Shown piece after piece: positions 41,414 to 50,133 of a DNA stretch of 64,000 nucleotides. The position numbers were made by a program, and so were the translations under genes. Origin of the DNA: Rhodococcus sp. 06-235-1A (GTDB taxonomy: Bacteria; Actinomycetota; Actinomycetes; Mycobacteriales; Mycobacteriaceae); assembly GCF_002258785.1 (NCBI RefSeq), contig NZ_NOYI01000027.1, positions 248,001-312,000 of the forward strand, in the 5' to 3' direction. Position 1 is the first letter of the stretch, and each line of letters starts with the position of its first letter. Below the pieces are notes generated by a model that was not told the DNA's origin, did no database searches, and worked only from the letters and a program-made list of their open reading frames with translations.

Positions 41414-42586
41414 GTGAACAACTTCGCAGCTCGTCTGGTGCCGATGCGACCGCGTGATCCCAAGGAACCGCACAGGGCCGCGAGCCCGCTCGAATTGTTC
41501 TTCGACCTGGTGTTCGTGGTGGCCGTGAGTATCGCAGCGGTGCAACTCCATCACGCGCTCACCGAGAACCACCTTGTCGACGGTCTGCTCAGCTATGCAC
41601 TCGTGTTCTTCGCGATCTGGTGGGCGTGGATGAACTTCACCTGGTTCGCAACGTCATTCGACAACGACGACTGGCTGTACCGCGCGCTGACCGTCGTGCA
41701 GATGGCCGGAGTCCTGGTACTCGCCGCCGGAATCGAACCGGCGTTCGTGGACCAGGATTTCGCCATCGTGGTGCTCGGTTACGTGGTGATGCGCGTGGCG
41801 ATGGTGACTCAATGGATCCGCGCCTCGAAGAGTCCCGAACTGAGAAAGACTGCGCTGGCCTACGCGACAGGCATTGCGGGGGTGCAGGTTCTGTGGATTC
41901 TCTGGGCCCTGCTGCTCGAGGGCACCCCAGCCGTCATCGTGTTCGTCGTACTCGCAGGCGTCGAGATGTCGGTGCCGCTGATCGCCGAACGGAACGGCAC
42001 CACACCCTGGCATCCCCACCACATCACCGAACGCTACGGACTGTTCACACTGATTCTGCTCGGCGAATCCCTACTCGCCTCGGCCAATGCGATCATCGAG
42101 GCGATCCACGACGAGACCGCCCTGGCACCGTTGATCTCGATCTCCGTCCTCACTCTCGTCGTCACCGCGAGCCTGTGGTGGATCTACTTCTGGCCCCCGC
42201 ATCACCGAGCGATCGGCCAATTCGGCAACTCGGTGGTCTACGGCTACGCGCACTACTTCATCTTCGCGGCAGCGGGTGCGTTCTCGGCCGGCATCGAGGT
42301 CGAGATCGACGTGTTGACCGAACACAGCAAGCTCGGCGACGTCGCCGCGTCGTTCACCGTCACGGTGCCGATTGCGATATTCGTCCTCGGGGTCTGGCTG
42401 ATCGCTATTCGCGCCCACGCGGACCGCATCGTCAACATCGCAGTTCCGCTGGGTGCCCTACTCGTGTTGTTCGACCCGATCATTCCCATCCCGATCACCC
42501 TCACCGCCGTCGTCATGATCGTCGTCGTCGCAGTCCTGGTCGCACGCAGGCCAAGAGACGTGGAGCATGAGAAACTGACCACATGA
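41414..42586 (+). CDS. Low-temperature-requirement A (LtrA) family membrane protein
   Basis: A 390-residue protein with about ten transmembrane segments. The N-terminal signature SPLELFFDLVFVVAVSIAA is diagnostic of LtrA. It also carries WWAWMNFTWFATSFDNDD, HPHHITERYGLFTLILLGES and LWWIYFWPPHHRA. The function of LtrA proteins is not well defined. The stop overlaps the gpmA ATG by 4 nt, so the two are coupled, an odd pairing of a membrane protein with a glycolytic enzyme. Confidence 0.88.
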   Translation: MNNFAARLVPMRPRDPKEPHRAASPLELFFDLVFVVAVSIAAVQLHHALTENHLVDGLLSYALVFFAIWWAWMNFTWFATSFDNDDWLYRALTVVQMAGVLVLAAGIEPAFVDQDFAIVVLGYVVMRVAMVTQWIRASKSPELRKTALAYATGIAGVQVLWILWALLLEGTPAVIVFVVLAGVEMSVPLIAERNGTTPWHPHHITERYGLFTLILLGESLLASANAIIEAIHDETALAPLISISVLTLVVTASLWWIYFWPPHHRAIGQFGNSVVYGYAHYFIFAAAGAFSAGIEVEIDVLTEHSKLGDVAASFTVTVPIAIFVLGVWLIAIRAHADRIVNIAVPLGALLVLFDPIIPIPITLTAVVMIVVVAVLVARRPRDVEHEKLTT

Positions 42587-43338
42587 GTATCGGAACCCTG
42601 ATCCTGCTTCGTCACGGCGAGAGCGAATGGAATGCGTCCAACCAGTTCACCGGTTGGGTGGACGTGCGACTGACCGAGAAGGGTGAGGCCGAGGGCAAGC
42701 GCGCAGGCCAGCTCCTGGCCGAGGCGGGTGTCCTGCCCGACCTGCTGTACACCTCGCTGCTGCGTCGCGCGATCAGCACTGCCAACCTCGCACTGGACGC
42801 TGCCGATCGGCACTGGATTCCCGTTGTTCGCGACTGGCGTCTCAACGAGCGGCACTACGGCGCGCTGCAGGGCCTGAACAAGGCCGAGACCAAGGACAAG
42901 TACGGCAACGAGCAGTTCATGCTGTGGCGTCGTAGCTACGACACCCCGCCGCCGCCCATCGAGATCGGCAGCGAGCACAGCCAGGACGCCGATCCGCGCT
43001 ACGCCGACCTGGACAGCGTTCCGCTGACCGAGTGCCTTGCCGACGTCGTCGAGCGTCTGATCCCGTACTTCGAGGAGACGATCGTCGCCGATCTGAAGGC
43101 AGGCAAGACCGTCCTCGTCGCCGCACACGGCAACTCGCTGCGCGCGCTCGTGAAGTACCTCGACGAGATCTCCGACGCCGACATCGCCGAACTGAACATC
43201 CCCACCGGCATCCCGCTGCAGTACGACCTGGAGGAGGTCGACGGGAAGCTGAAGCCCACCAACCCGGGCGGCACCTACCTCGATCCCGAAGCAGCGGCCG
43301 CAGGCGCAGCTGCCGTGGCAAACCAGGGTGGTAAGTAA
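42583..43338 (+). CDS. gpmA: 2,3-bisphosphoglycerate-dependent phosphoglycerate mutase
   Basis: A 251-residue histidine phosphatase-fold mutase. LILLRHGESEWNASNQFTGW holds the catalytic histidine, LRRAISTANLALD follows, ERHYGALQGLNKAET carries the second arginine/glutamate set, and AAHGNSLRALVKYLDE has the second histidine. It interconverts 3- and 2-phosphoglycerate. In M. tuberculosis gpm1 also lies directly upstream of senX3-regX3. It marks the right-hand return to the conserved gene order. Confidence 0.95.
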   Translation: MSIGTLILLRHGESEWNASNQFTGWVDVRLTEKGEAEGKRAGQLLAEAGVLPDLLYTSLLRRAISTANLALDAADRHWIPVVRDWRLNERHYGALQGLNKAETKDKYGNEQFMLWRRSYDTPPPPIEIGSEHSQDADPRYADLDSVPLTECLADVVERLIPYFEETIVADLKAGKTVLVAAHGNSLRALVKYLDEISDADIAELNIPTGIPLQYDLEEVDGKLKPTNPGGTYLDPEAAAAGAAAVANQGGK

Positions 43339-43376
43339 CTCCGCCTCGCCCGAACCGACGTTTTGTCGGAACTGCA

Positions 43377-43394
43377 GGTGAACGATCGAAGAAC
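43377..43394. promoter_or_regulatory. Possible PHO-box-like direct repeat upstream of senX3
   Basis: GGTGAAC (43377-43383) and GAAGAAC (43388-43394) form an imperfect 11-bp-period repeat; the complement reads GTTCTTC-N4-GTTCACC, near the actinobacterial PHO-box pattern of GTTCACC repeats. It lies about 80 bp upstream of the senX3 GTG, where autoregulation by RegX3 would be expected. Weak by-eye match. Confidence 0.3.
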
Positions 43395-43475
43395 ACTGCC
43401 GACGGGGACTATGACGACCAGGGAAATGCCTGCACCCTGCGTATGTGAGCTGTCCATCGAACGTACGATTCCGGT

Positions 43476-44648
43476 GTGAGTGTTGCATCGGCCGTACTAC
43501 TGGCTATCGCCGCGGCCTTCGTGGGATACCTCGTCGGCGGTGTTCTGATCCCGTACCTCAACACTCGGCATTCCGAGCGACGCCGGGCCACCTCCGGCCT
43601 CACGATGTCGCAGGTACTGGACCTGATCGTGCTCGCCTCGGAAAGCGGGATCGCCGTCGTCGACCAATTTCACGACGTGGTGCTGTTCAACCCGCGCGCC
43701 GAGGAGTTGGGCCTGGTGCGTAACCGTCTGATCGACGATCGGGCCTGGGACGCGGTTCTCAAGGTCCTCGCCGACGGACATCCCGTCGAGGTCGACCTCA
43801 GCTCGAAGAACCCGAGAACCGGCCGCGACAAGATCGCCGTCCGCTGCGTCGCGCGTCTGCTCAGCAAGGAAGACAAGCGCTTCGTGGTGCTGTTCGCCGA
43901 CGACGATTCCGAGCAGGTCCGGATGGAAGCGACGCGTCGGGACTTCGTGGCCAACGTCAGCCACGAACTCAAGACACCCGTCGGCGCGATGAGCCTGCTG
44001 GCCGAGGCGCTGCTCGAATCCGCGGACGATCCCGATTCCGTCCGGCACTTCGGTGGCAAGGTTGTCGCCGAGTCCAAGCGGCTGGGCAACATGGTCACCG
44101 AACTGATCGCGCTTTCGCGACTGCAGGGTGCCGAGAAGCTGCCCGACCTCGAGGTCGTCGACGTCGACACCGTCGTCAACGAAGCGATGGACCGGTCGAA
44201 GCTGGCCGCCGAGAACGCCGGGATCTCCGTCACCACCGACCACCCGAGCGGCCTCGAAGTACTCGGAGACCAAGCTCTTCTGGTGACCGCGCTCGCCAAC
44301 CTGATTCAGAACGCGATCGCCTACTCCTCCGATGGCTCGCCCGTCTCGGTCAGCCGGGCACTGCGCGGCTCCAACGTGGCGTTCGCCGTCACCGACCGCG
44401 GCATCGGCATCGCCAAGGGCGACCAGGAACGCGTCTTCGAGAGATTCTTCCGCGTCGACAAAGCTCGATCGCGGGCCACCGGCGGCACGGGCCTGGGCCT
44501 GGCCATCGCCAAACACGTCGCAGCGAACCACAACGGCAGCATCTCGCTGTGGAGCAAGCTGGGCACCGGATCCACCTTCACCCTCCAGATCCCTGCGTAC
44601 TTCGAAGAAGAAGACGACGCTTCGGTTACAGAAAGAGAGAATCAGTGA
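43476..44648 (+). CDS. senX3: Phosphate-responsive sensor histidine kinase
   Basis: A 390-residue kinase. An N-terminal hydrophobic segment (VASAVLLAIAAAFVGYLVGG) anchors it, a PAS-like region (ESGIAVVDQFHDVVLFN) follows, then HisKA with the phospho-accepting histidine in FVANVSHELKTPVGAMSLLA. The ATPase domain has LIQNAIAYSSDGS, GIGIAKGDQERVFERFFR and GGTGLGLAIAKHVAAN. It is the SenX3 partner of RegX3, which reports phosphate status through the Pst-PhoU system. GTG 43476. The final codons overlap the regX3 GTG by 4 nt. Confidence 0.93.
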   Translation: MSVASAVLLAIAAAFVGYLVGGVLIPYLNTRHSERRRATSGLTMSQVLDLIVLASESGIAVVDQFHDVVLFNPRAEELGLVRNRLIDDRAWDAVLKVLADGHPVEVDLSSKNPRTGRDKIAVRCVARLLSKEDKRFVVLFADDDSEQVRMEATRRDFVANVSHELKTPVGAMSLLAEALLESADDPDSVRHFGGKVVAESKRLGNMVTELIALSRLQGAEKLPDLEVVDVDTVVNEAMDRSKLAAENAGISVTTDHPSGLEVLGDQALLVTALANLIQNAIAYSSDGSPVSVSRALRGSNVAFAVTDRGIGIAKGDQERVFERFFRVDKARSRATGGTGLGLAIAKHVAANHNGSISLWSKLGTGSTFTLQIPAYFEEEDDASVTERENQ

Positions 44649-45334
44649 CCAACGTTCTGATCGTGGAAGACGAAGAGTCGTTGGCCGATCCATTGGCCTT
44701 CCTGCTCCGTAAGGAAGGCTTCGAGGCCACGGTCGTCGGCGACGGACCGTCGGCACTCGCGGAATTCGATCGCGCAGGAGCGGACATCGTGCTGCTCGAC
44801 CTCATGCTCCCCGGCATGAGCGGAACCGACGTGTGCAAGCAATTGCGTTCGCGCTCAGGCGTTCCCGTCATCATGGTCACCGCGCGCGACAGCGAGATCG
44901 ACAAAGTGGTCGGCCTCGAACTGGGTGCCGACGACTACGTCACGAAGCCGTACTCGGCGCGTGAACTCATCGCCCGCATCCGTGCGGTTCTGCGCCGGGG
45001 TTCCGACGCCGAGGTCGACGGTGGGCTCGACACCGGAGTGCTCGAAGCCGGCCCGGTGCGCATGGACGTCGAACGCCACGTGGTGATGGTCGGATCCGAG
45101 CAGATCACGTTGCCGCTCAAGGAATTCGACCTGCTCGAGTACCTGCTGCGGAACTCCGGCCGTGTGCTGACCCGCGGACAGTTGATCGACCGCGTGTGGG
45201 GAGCCGATTACGTGGGCGACACCAAGACGCTCGATGTGCACGTCAAGCGCCTGCGCTCGAAGATCGAGGCCGACCCGGCCAAGCCGGAACATCTCGTCAC
45301 CGTGCGCGGACTGGGCTACAAACTCGAGGGATAG
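44645..45334 (+). CDS. regX3: Response regulator of the OmpR/PhoB family
   Basis: A 229-residue regulator. The receiver domain starts VTNVLIVEDEESLADPLAF, the phospho-accepting aspartate is in IVLLDLMLPGMSGTD, and the conserved lysine is in YVTKPYSARELIARI. The winged-helix domain has LPLKEFDLLEYLLRNSGRVL and VDVHVKRLRSKIE-like DVHVKRLRSKIEADP. It controls the phosphate-starvation regulon. The coupled GTGA overlap with senX3 is as expected. Confidence 0.94.
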   Translation: MTNVLIVEDEESLADPLAFLLRKEGFEATVVGDGPSALAEFDRAGADIVLLDLMLPGMSGTDVCKQLRSRSGVPVIMVTARDSEIDKVVGLELGADDYVTKPYSARELIARIRAVLRRGSDAEVDGGLDTGVLEAGPVRMDVERHVVMVGSEQITLPLKEFDLLEYLLRNSGRVLTRGQLIDRVWGADYVGDTKTLDVHVKRLRSKIEADPAKPEHLVTVRGLGYKLEG

Positions 45335-45343
45335 AGCCTGCGG

Positions 45344-45389
45344 CATGTGAGTGGAAACTCGTAGTGGGCTACGAGGTTTCGTGCACGTG
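45344..45389. terminator. Bidirectional hairpin, copy C of the CGTAG/CTACG family
   Basis: AAACTCGTAG (45355-45364), loop TGGG, CTACGAGGTTT (45369-45379, one bulge), with weaker outer pairing between CATGTGAGTGG and CGTGCACGTG. It is a decayed relative of the hairpins at 9594 and 16940. It lies between the convergent regX3 and Rv0495c-like genes. Confidence 0.7.
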
Positions 45390-45402
45390 CGGCGCAGCCG
45401 CT

Positions 45403-46200
45403 CTATCGACGCTGCGCCTCACGAGTGGCGGGATGGACCGCGATCAGGCCCAGACCGCGGCGACGCTTGCACAGCGATGCCAGTTCGTCGTACGCGGCCT
45501 TGCCGAGCAGTTCGGTCAACTCGGGCTTGTAGGACTCGAACACCTGCTTCGAGCCGACGTGCGCGTCGGGGGAGCCGGAGCAGTACCAGTGCAGATCGAG
45601 ACCACCCTCGCCCCAGCCGCGTCGGTCGTACTCGCCGATGGTGGTCTTGAGGATCTCGGAGCCGTCCGGTCGTGTCACCCAGTCCTGGGTGCGCCTGATC
45701 GGCAGCTGCCAGCACACGTCGGGTTTGACCTCGAGTGGTTCGATGCCCTTGCGTAGCGCCATCGAGTGCAGTGCGCACCCGATTCCACCCTCGAATCCCG
45801 GACGGTTCTGGAAGATGCACGCACCCTTGTAGCGGCGCGTGCGCAGCGACTGCTCGTCGTCGAGATCGTCGTATTCGACGTATCCCTTCTTGCCCAGACC
45901 CTTGTCCATCAGCTGCCAGTCCTGTGGGGTGAGCAACTTCACCGACTCGTCGAGCTTGCGTTTGTCGTCCTCGTCGGACAGGAACGCGCCGTGTGAGCAG
46001 CACCCGTCGTCCGGGCGCCCCTCGACGGTTCCCTGACACGCCGGAGTGCCGAAGACGCAGGTCCAGTTGGACAACAGCCACGTCAGATCGGCGGCGATGA
46101 GGTGTTCCGAATTGTCGGGATCTGGGAATTCGACCCATTCTCGTGGGAAATCCATCTCGACCTCTGCAGCGAACGGTGGCTGCTCACGACCTGCTGTCAC
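45403..46200 (-). CDS. Conserved Cys/His-rich protein (Rv0495c homologue)
   Basis: A 265-residue soluble protein conserved at this place in mycobacteria. Cysteines and histidines are clustered: CVFGTPACQG, DDGCCSHGAFLSDEDD, GACIFQNRPGFEGGIGCALH, DVCWQLPI and LHWYCSGSPDAH. The pattern suggests a metal or iron-sulfur site. It resembles proteins annotated as DUF3109/YkgJ-like zinc- or iron-sulfur-binding. No enzymatic role is established. GTG 46200 or ATG 46155 could be the start. It is divergent from ppx with about 30 bp between starts. Confidence 0.78.
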   Translation of the reverse strand: MTAGREQPPFAAEVEMDFPREWVEFPDPDNSEHLIAADLTWLLSNWTCVFGTPACQGTVEGRPDDGCCSHGAFLSDEDDKRKLDESVKLLTPQDWQLMDKGLGKKGYVEYDDLDDEQSLRTRRYKGACIFQNRPGFEGGIGCALHSMALRKGIEPLEVKPDVCWQLPIRRTQDWVTRPDGSEILKTTIGEYDRRGWGEGGLDLHWYCSGSPDAHVGSKQVFESYKPELTELLGKAAYDELASLCKRRRGLGLIAVHPATREAQRR

Positions 46201-46233
46201 AAACCACGACGCTAGACCCAGTACCGTGGACCT

Positions 46234-47187
46234 GTGCGATTAGGGGTGCTCGACGTCGGTAGCAACACGGTGCATCTACTTGTCGTGGACGCTCATCGTG
46301 GCGCTCACCCGACTCCGATGAGCTCGAGCAAGGCGACGTTGCGTCTGTCCGAGAACACCGATGCGTTCGGCAACATCACCCCTGCGGGCGCGGATCGCCT
46401 CGTGAACGAGGTTCGTGAGTTCGCCGCCATCGCCACCCGATCCGGCTGCAGTGAACTGATGGCATTCGCCACGTCCGCTGTGCGCGACGCCCACAACTCC
46501 GACGACGTACTCGCTCGGGTACTCGCCGAAACCGGGGTCGCACTACAGACACTGTCCGGCGTGGACGAGGCGAGACTGACGTTCCTCGCGGTCCGGCGCT
46601 GGTACGGCTGGAGTGCGGGCCGCATCCTCGGACTCGACATCGGCGGTGGGTCGCTCGAGCTGGCGAGCGGAAGCGACGAGAATCCGGACGTCGCATTCTC
46701 GTTGCAGCTCGGTGCCGGCCGCCTCACCCGTGACTGGCTGGACGAGGACCCACCCGGCAAGCGGCGCATAGCGGTGCTCAGAGACTGGCTCGATGCGGAA
46801 TTGGCCACGCCCGCCAAGGAACTGCTCGCCGCGGGCGATGCCGACCGGGCCGTGGGAACGTCGAAGACATTCCGTTCGTTGGCTCGCTTGACCGGCGCAG
46901 CGCCCTCCGTCGCCGGTCCGAGGGTGACGCGGACGCTCACCGCGAGTGGCTTGAGGCAACTCATAGCCTTCATATCGCGGATGACGGCCGCCGACCGTGC
47001 AGAATTGGAAGGCGTCAGCGCCGACAGGTCACCACAACTGGTGGCCGGGGCATTGGTAGCGGAGGCGAGCATGCGGGCTTTGTCGGTGGAGTCACTCGAG
47101 ATCTGCCCGTGGGCGCTGAGGGAAGGTTTGATTTTGAGGAAGCTGGACACCGAAACCGACGGCGATCTGGTGGGGAGTTCGAGATGA
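46234..47187 (+). CDS. ppx: Ppx/GppA family phosphatase (exopolyphosphatase-like)
   Basis: A 317-residue protein of the ASKHA fold. LGVLDVGSNTVHLLVVDAH is phosphate-1, FATSAVRDAHNSDDV and LGLDIGGGSLELASGSD is phosphate-2. It corresponds to M. tuberculosis Rv0496 (Ppx1), which degrades short polyphosphate or hydrolyses pppGpp-type substrates. Location near senX3-regX3 fits phosphate metabolism. GTG 46234. The stop overlaps the next gene's ATG by 4 nt. Confidence 0.9.
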   Translation: MRLGVLDVGSNTVHLLVVDAHRGAHPTPMSSSKATLRLSENTDAFGNITPAGADRLVNEVREFAAIATRSGCSELMAFATSAVRDAHNSDDVLARVLAETGVALQTLSGVDEARLTFLAVRRWYGWSAGRILGLDIGGGSLELASGSDENPDVAFSLQLGAGRLTRDWLDEDPPGKRRIAVLRDWLDAELATPAKELLAAGDADRAVGTSKTFRSLARLTGAAPSVAGPRVTRTLTASGLRQLIAFISRMTAADRAELEGVSADRSPQLVAGALVAEASMRALSVESLEICPWALREGLILRKLDTETDGDLVGSSR

Positions 47188-48380
47188 GCGATGCCAATCC
47201 GGAAGACACCGGGCAGATCTCGGTTGCCGAACTGCTGGCACGCAACGGTCAGCAGACGAACCTCGGTGCAGGTGGACGCCGTCGCCGAGGAGTCAAGGGC
47301 GGCATCTCCGTCGCCGAGTTGACCGGTGAAATCCCCGTCGTGCGCGACGAGCCCGGCAGCCGCAGCGCTCCGGTGGTCGCCACGCCTGCTTCGGCGGTGT
47401 CCGAGCCCGAGACGCCGGTGGCTGTTCGGGCCGAGGCCGACGACGACGATTCGGCGAACGACGAGGCTCCTGCATTCCTGTCCGCACGCTCACAACCGGC
47501 CCGGCCGCAGAGCGCGCGCCCGGCTCCGTTCCAGCCGGTTGGTAGGCGCGAGAAGCAGCAACCCGAGCCGGAACTGCTGTCCGGCTCCACCACGGTCGCC
47601 GGTGACCTGCTGAACCGGTCGCACGACGACACCGAGCGCGGTCATCGCCCGTCTGCACCCGCGACGCCACCGGATCGGCAGCCGTACGGATCCACCGCGG
47701 CCGAACAGGGACGGAAGCGCAAGCCCGCAGGATTCACCGCGCCGCGCCAGGTCGAGGTGGCCGAGCCGAACACCGACGTCACTCCGCGTGCAGCGCTGAT
47801 CGACGTCGACGACCTCGCCAAGACTGCGGTGTCCCCGCGCATCGCGCGCACCGACGACACCACATCCGTTCCCGCAGGCAAGCCCACGTCGACTTCCGCG
47901 GCCACGGCTCCTGCCGCGAAGGCCGCCGGTCTCGTCGAGACCGAGGCCCGGACCGGTACGAAGGACGACACCGCTGCGGTGTCGACCGGGGCACCATCGG
48001 ACACCGAGTCGTCGGACACCGGGTCGTCGGACATCGGGTCGTCGGACACCGAGGCCGACAGTGCCGTTGCAGCTACTCGATCCGGCCGCCGCGCGTCTGC
48101 CGTCAAGGGCAAGGGCGGTGCCGTCCGACAGTGGTTGGTGCTCATCGGCCAGGCCGTGGTGGCGATCGTCGTCGGCGCATTGCTGTTCAAGGGCTTCGAG
48201 CAACTGTGGGACGTGTTGCCGTGGGTCGCGTTGGTGCTGTCGGTGCTGGTCATTGTCGGTCTCGTCGCGGTGGTGAGAATTCTGCGGCGCACCGATGATC
48301 TGATATCGATCGTCATCGCGATCGCTGTGGGTGTGTTCGTGACGCTCGGTCCGCTCGCCTTCCAGCTCAGTACCGGCTGA
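47184..48380 (+). CDS. Membrane protein with disordered N-terminus (Rv0497 homologue)
   Basis: About 398 residues. The first 320 are low-complexity and hydrophilic, with repeats of ISVAELLARNG/ISVAELTGE near the start. Arg-rich and acidic Ser/Thr tracts follow. A 15-bp repeat near the end encodes SSDTG-type units. Three C-terminal transmembrane helices follow (WLVLIGQAVVAIVVGALLF; WVALVLSVLVIVGLVAVV; LISIVIAIAVGVFVTLG). The position and ISVAEL motifs match Rv0497-like proteins. Function unknown; possibly a cell-envelope scaffold. ATG 47184 couples to ppx. Confidence 0.75.
   Translation: MSDANPEDTGQISVAELLARNGQQTNLGAGGRRRRGVKGGISVAELTGEIPVVRDEPGSRSAPVVATPASAVSEPETPVAVRAEADDDDSANDEAPAFLSARSQPARPQSARPAPFQPVGRREKQQPEPELLSGSTTVAGDLLNRSHDDTERGHRPSAPATPPDRQPYGSTAAEQGRKRKPAGFTAPRQVEVAEPNTDVTPRAALIDVDDLAKTAVSPRIARTDDTTSVPAGKPTSTSAATAPAAKAAGLVETEARTGTKDDTAAVSTGAPSDTESSDTGSSDIGSSDTEADSAVAATRSGRRASAVKGKGGAVRQWLVLIGQAVVAIVVGALLFKGFEQLWDVLPWVALVLSVLVIVGLVAVVRILRRTDDLISIVIAIAVGVFVTLGPLAFQLSTG
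47994..48053. repeat. 15-bp in-frame tandem repeat within the Rv0497-like gene
   Basis: Four copies of a 15-bp unit resembling TCGTCGGACACCGGG start at 47994, 48009, 48024 and 48039. They encode SD-T/I-G/E-S units in the disordered region just before the transmembrane helices. Length changes here would keep the frame. Confidence 0.8.
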
Positions 48381-48392
48381 GCTGGACAGGCG

Positions 48393-49235
48393 ATGGCTGC
48401 GAAGCGAATTCGGGTCGGGCTGTCCACGGCGTCGGTGTATCCACAGAACACCGAGGCGGCGTTTCGGTATGCGGCCGAGCTCGGTTACGACGGCGTGGAA
48501 CTGATGGTGTGGGCCGAGTCGGTCAGCCAGGACGTCGACGCGGTGGCCGCGCTCTCACGGGAGTACTCGATGCCGGTCCAGGCGATCCACGCGCCGTGCC
48601 TGTTGATCTCGCAGCGGGTGTGGGGATCGGATCCCGTGGCCAAACTGGCCCGCTCGGTGGAGGCGGCCGAGAAGCTGGACTCGGCTACGGTCGTCGTGCA
48701 TCCGCCGTTCCGCTGGCAACGCAAGTACAGCGACGGCTTCGCCGACCAGGTCGCCGAACTCGAATCGGACACCCACGTGGTCGTCGCGGTCGAAAACATG
48801 TTCCCGATGCGCGCCGACCGCTTCTTCGGGCGCAAGGAGAAGTCCGCACAGCGTCTCGAACGACGAGGCGGTCCCGGGGCTGCCCTGTCGGCGTTCTCGC
48901 CGTCGTACGACCCGACGGACGTCGGCCACGACCATTACACCCTCGACCTCTCGCACACGGCCACCGCGGGCTCGGACGCCCTCGAGATGCTCGACCGGAT
49001 GGGCGAGGGTCTCGCACACCTGCATCTGGCCGACGGCCGAGGTGCGTCCGTCGACGAACATCTGATCCCCGGGCACGGCAGCCAGCCGTGTGTCGAGGTG
49101 TGCACCGAACTGGTGCGCCGCGGCTTCGGGGGCCAAGCGGTCATCGAGATCAACACTCAGAACGCGCGCACGGTGCCCGAGCGCTCGTCGATGCTCGACC
49201 AGGCGCTGCAGTTCGCCCGTGCACACCTGTCCTGA
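48393..49235 (+). CDS. Sugar-phosphate isomerase/epimerase family protein (Rv0498 homologue)
   Basis: A 280-residue TIM-barrel protein of the AP-endonuclease-2/xylose isomerase-like superfamily. VGLSTASVYPQNTEAAFRYA opens the barrel, ELGYDGVELMVW follows, and metal-site segments are VVVHPPFRWQ, HVVVAVENMFP, HYTLDLSHTATAG, AHLHLADG and FGGQAVIEIN. The substrate is unknown. It is collinear with the ppx group and with Rv0498. Confidence 0.85.
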   Translation: MAAKRIRVGLSTASVYPQNTEAAFRYAAELGYDGVELMVWAESVSQDVDAVAALSREYSMPVQAIHAPCLLISQRVWGSDPVAKLARSVEAAEKLDSATVVVHPPFRWQRKYSDGFADQVAELESDTHVVVAVENMFPMRADRFFGRKEKSAQRLERRGGPGAALSAFSPSYDPTDVGHDHYTLDLSHTATAGSDALEMLDRMGEGLAHLHLADGRGASVDEHLIPGHGSQPCVEVCTELVRRGFGGQAVIEINTQNARTVPERSSMLDQALQFARAHLS

Positions 49236-49257
49236 GGCCGCCGGTAAGTTGTCCGGA

Positions 49258-50115
49258 ATGAGTTCCACCAGCCCCTTCAAGGCCGCCACGACCCTCACCA
49301 CGCTCGACGTCGACGCCGACACCGCGTCGTTCGCAGGTGCGATCGATTCCACTTGGACCATCGGCCCCAAGGTGCACGGCGGCGCGATGCTCGCCGTCTG
49401 TGCCGCCGCGGCGCGCCGGCACATCGTCGGTACCGCTCCCGAGCAGGCCGCCATGCAGCCGCTGGCCGTCAGTGTCAGCTACCTTGCCGCGCCCGATCCC
49501 GGTGAGGTGGAGTTGGCGACGGTGGTGCGCAAGCGTGGCCGTCAGGTCTGCATCGTCGACGTCGAACTCACCCAGGCCGGACGCGTTGCCGTGCGGGCGG
49601 TGGTCACCCTCGGGTATGTCGATTCCGACGAACCGCAGCACGAGACTCCGACGTCGCTGGTGTCGATGCCCGTCGAACCTCCCGCCGAGACCCTCGCTGT
49701 TGCCGGCGATCATCCGATGGCGTCCATCGTGCATGTCGCCAAGGGCTGTGAGATGCGGATCGACGCGTCGTCGGCGTCGTTTCTGACCGGTGCGAAGGGC
49801 GAGGCGGAGATCAGATTGTGGGTGCGTCCCTTCGCGGGCGACGAGGCCGACGTCGATACCGCCGTGCTGTTCGCACTGATGACCGGGGACATCTCGGCTC
49901 CGGTGACGATGAACCGGGGAATGTTCGGTTGGGCTCCGACGGTGCAGTTGACCACCTACCTGCGGCGCCGTCCCGCCCCGGGGTGGCTGCGTGTGGCCGC
50001 GACCAGCACGGTCATCGGCAGCACCTGGTTCGAGGAGGACCATACGGTGCTGGACTCGACCGGCGCCGTTGTGGTGCAGAGCAGACAGTTGGCGATGGTG
50101 CCGCGCTCGAACTGA
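49258..50115 (+). CDS. Acyl-CoA thioesterase-like hotdog protein (Rv0499 homologue)
   Basis: A 285-residue protein with a double hotdog fold of the TesB/4HBT type. AGAIDSTWTIGPKVHGGAML is the first hotdog helix region, FLTGAKGEAEIRLWVRPF and MFGWAPTVQLTTYLRRRPAP follow, and STWFEEDHTVLDSTGAVVVQ closes the second. It should hydrolyse acyl-CoA esters. ATG 49258 is 22 bp after the previous gene. Substrate length is unknown. Confidence 0.84.
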   Translation: MSSTSPFKAATTLTTLDVDADTASFAGAIDSTWTIGPKVHGGAMLAVCAAAARRHIVGTAPEQAAMQPLAVSVSYLAAPDPGEVELATVVRKRGRQVCIVDVELTQAGRVAVRAVVTLGYVDSDEPQHETPTSLVSMPVEPPAETLAVAGDHPMASIVHVAKGCEMRIDASSASFLTGAKGEAEIRLWVRPFAGDEADVDTAVLFALMTGDISAPVTMNRGMFGWAPTVQLTTYLRRRPAPGWLRVAATSTVIGSTWFEEDHTVLDSTGAVVVQSRQLAMVPRSN

Positions 50116-50133
50116 CATGGCAGGCTTGGCCGC

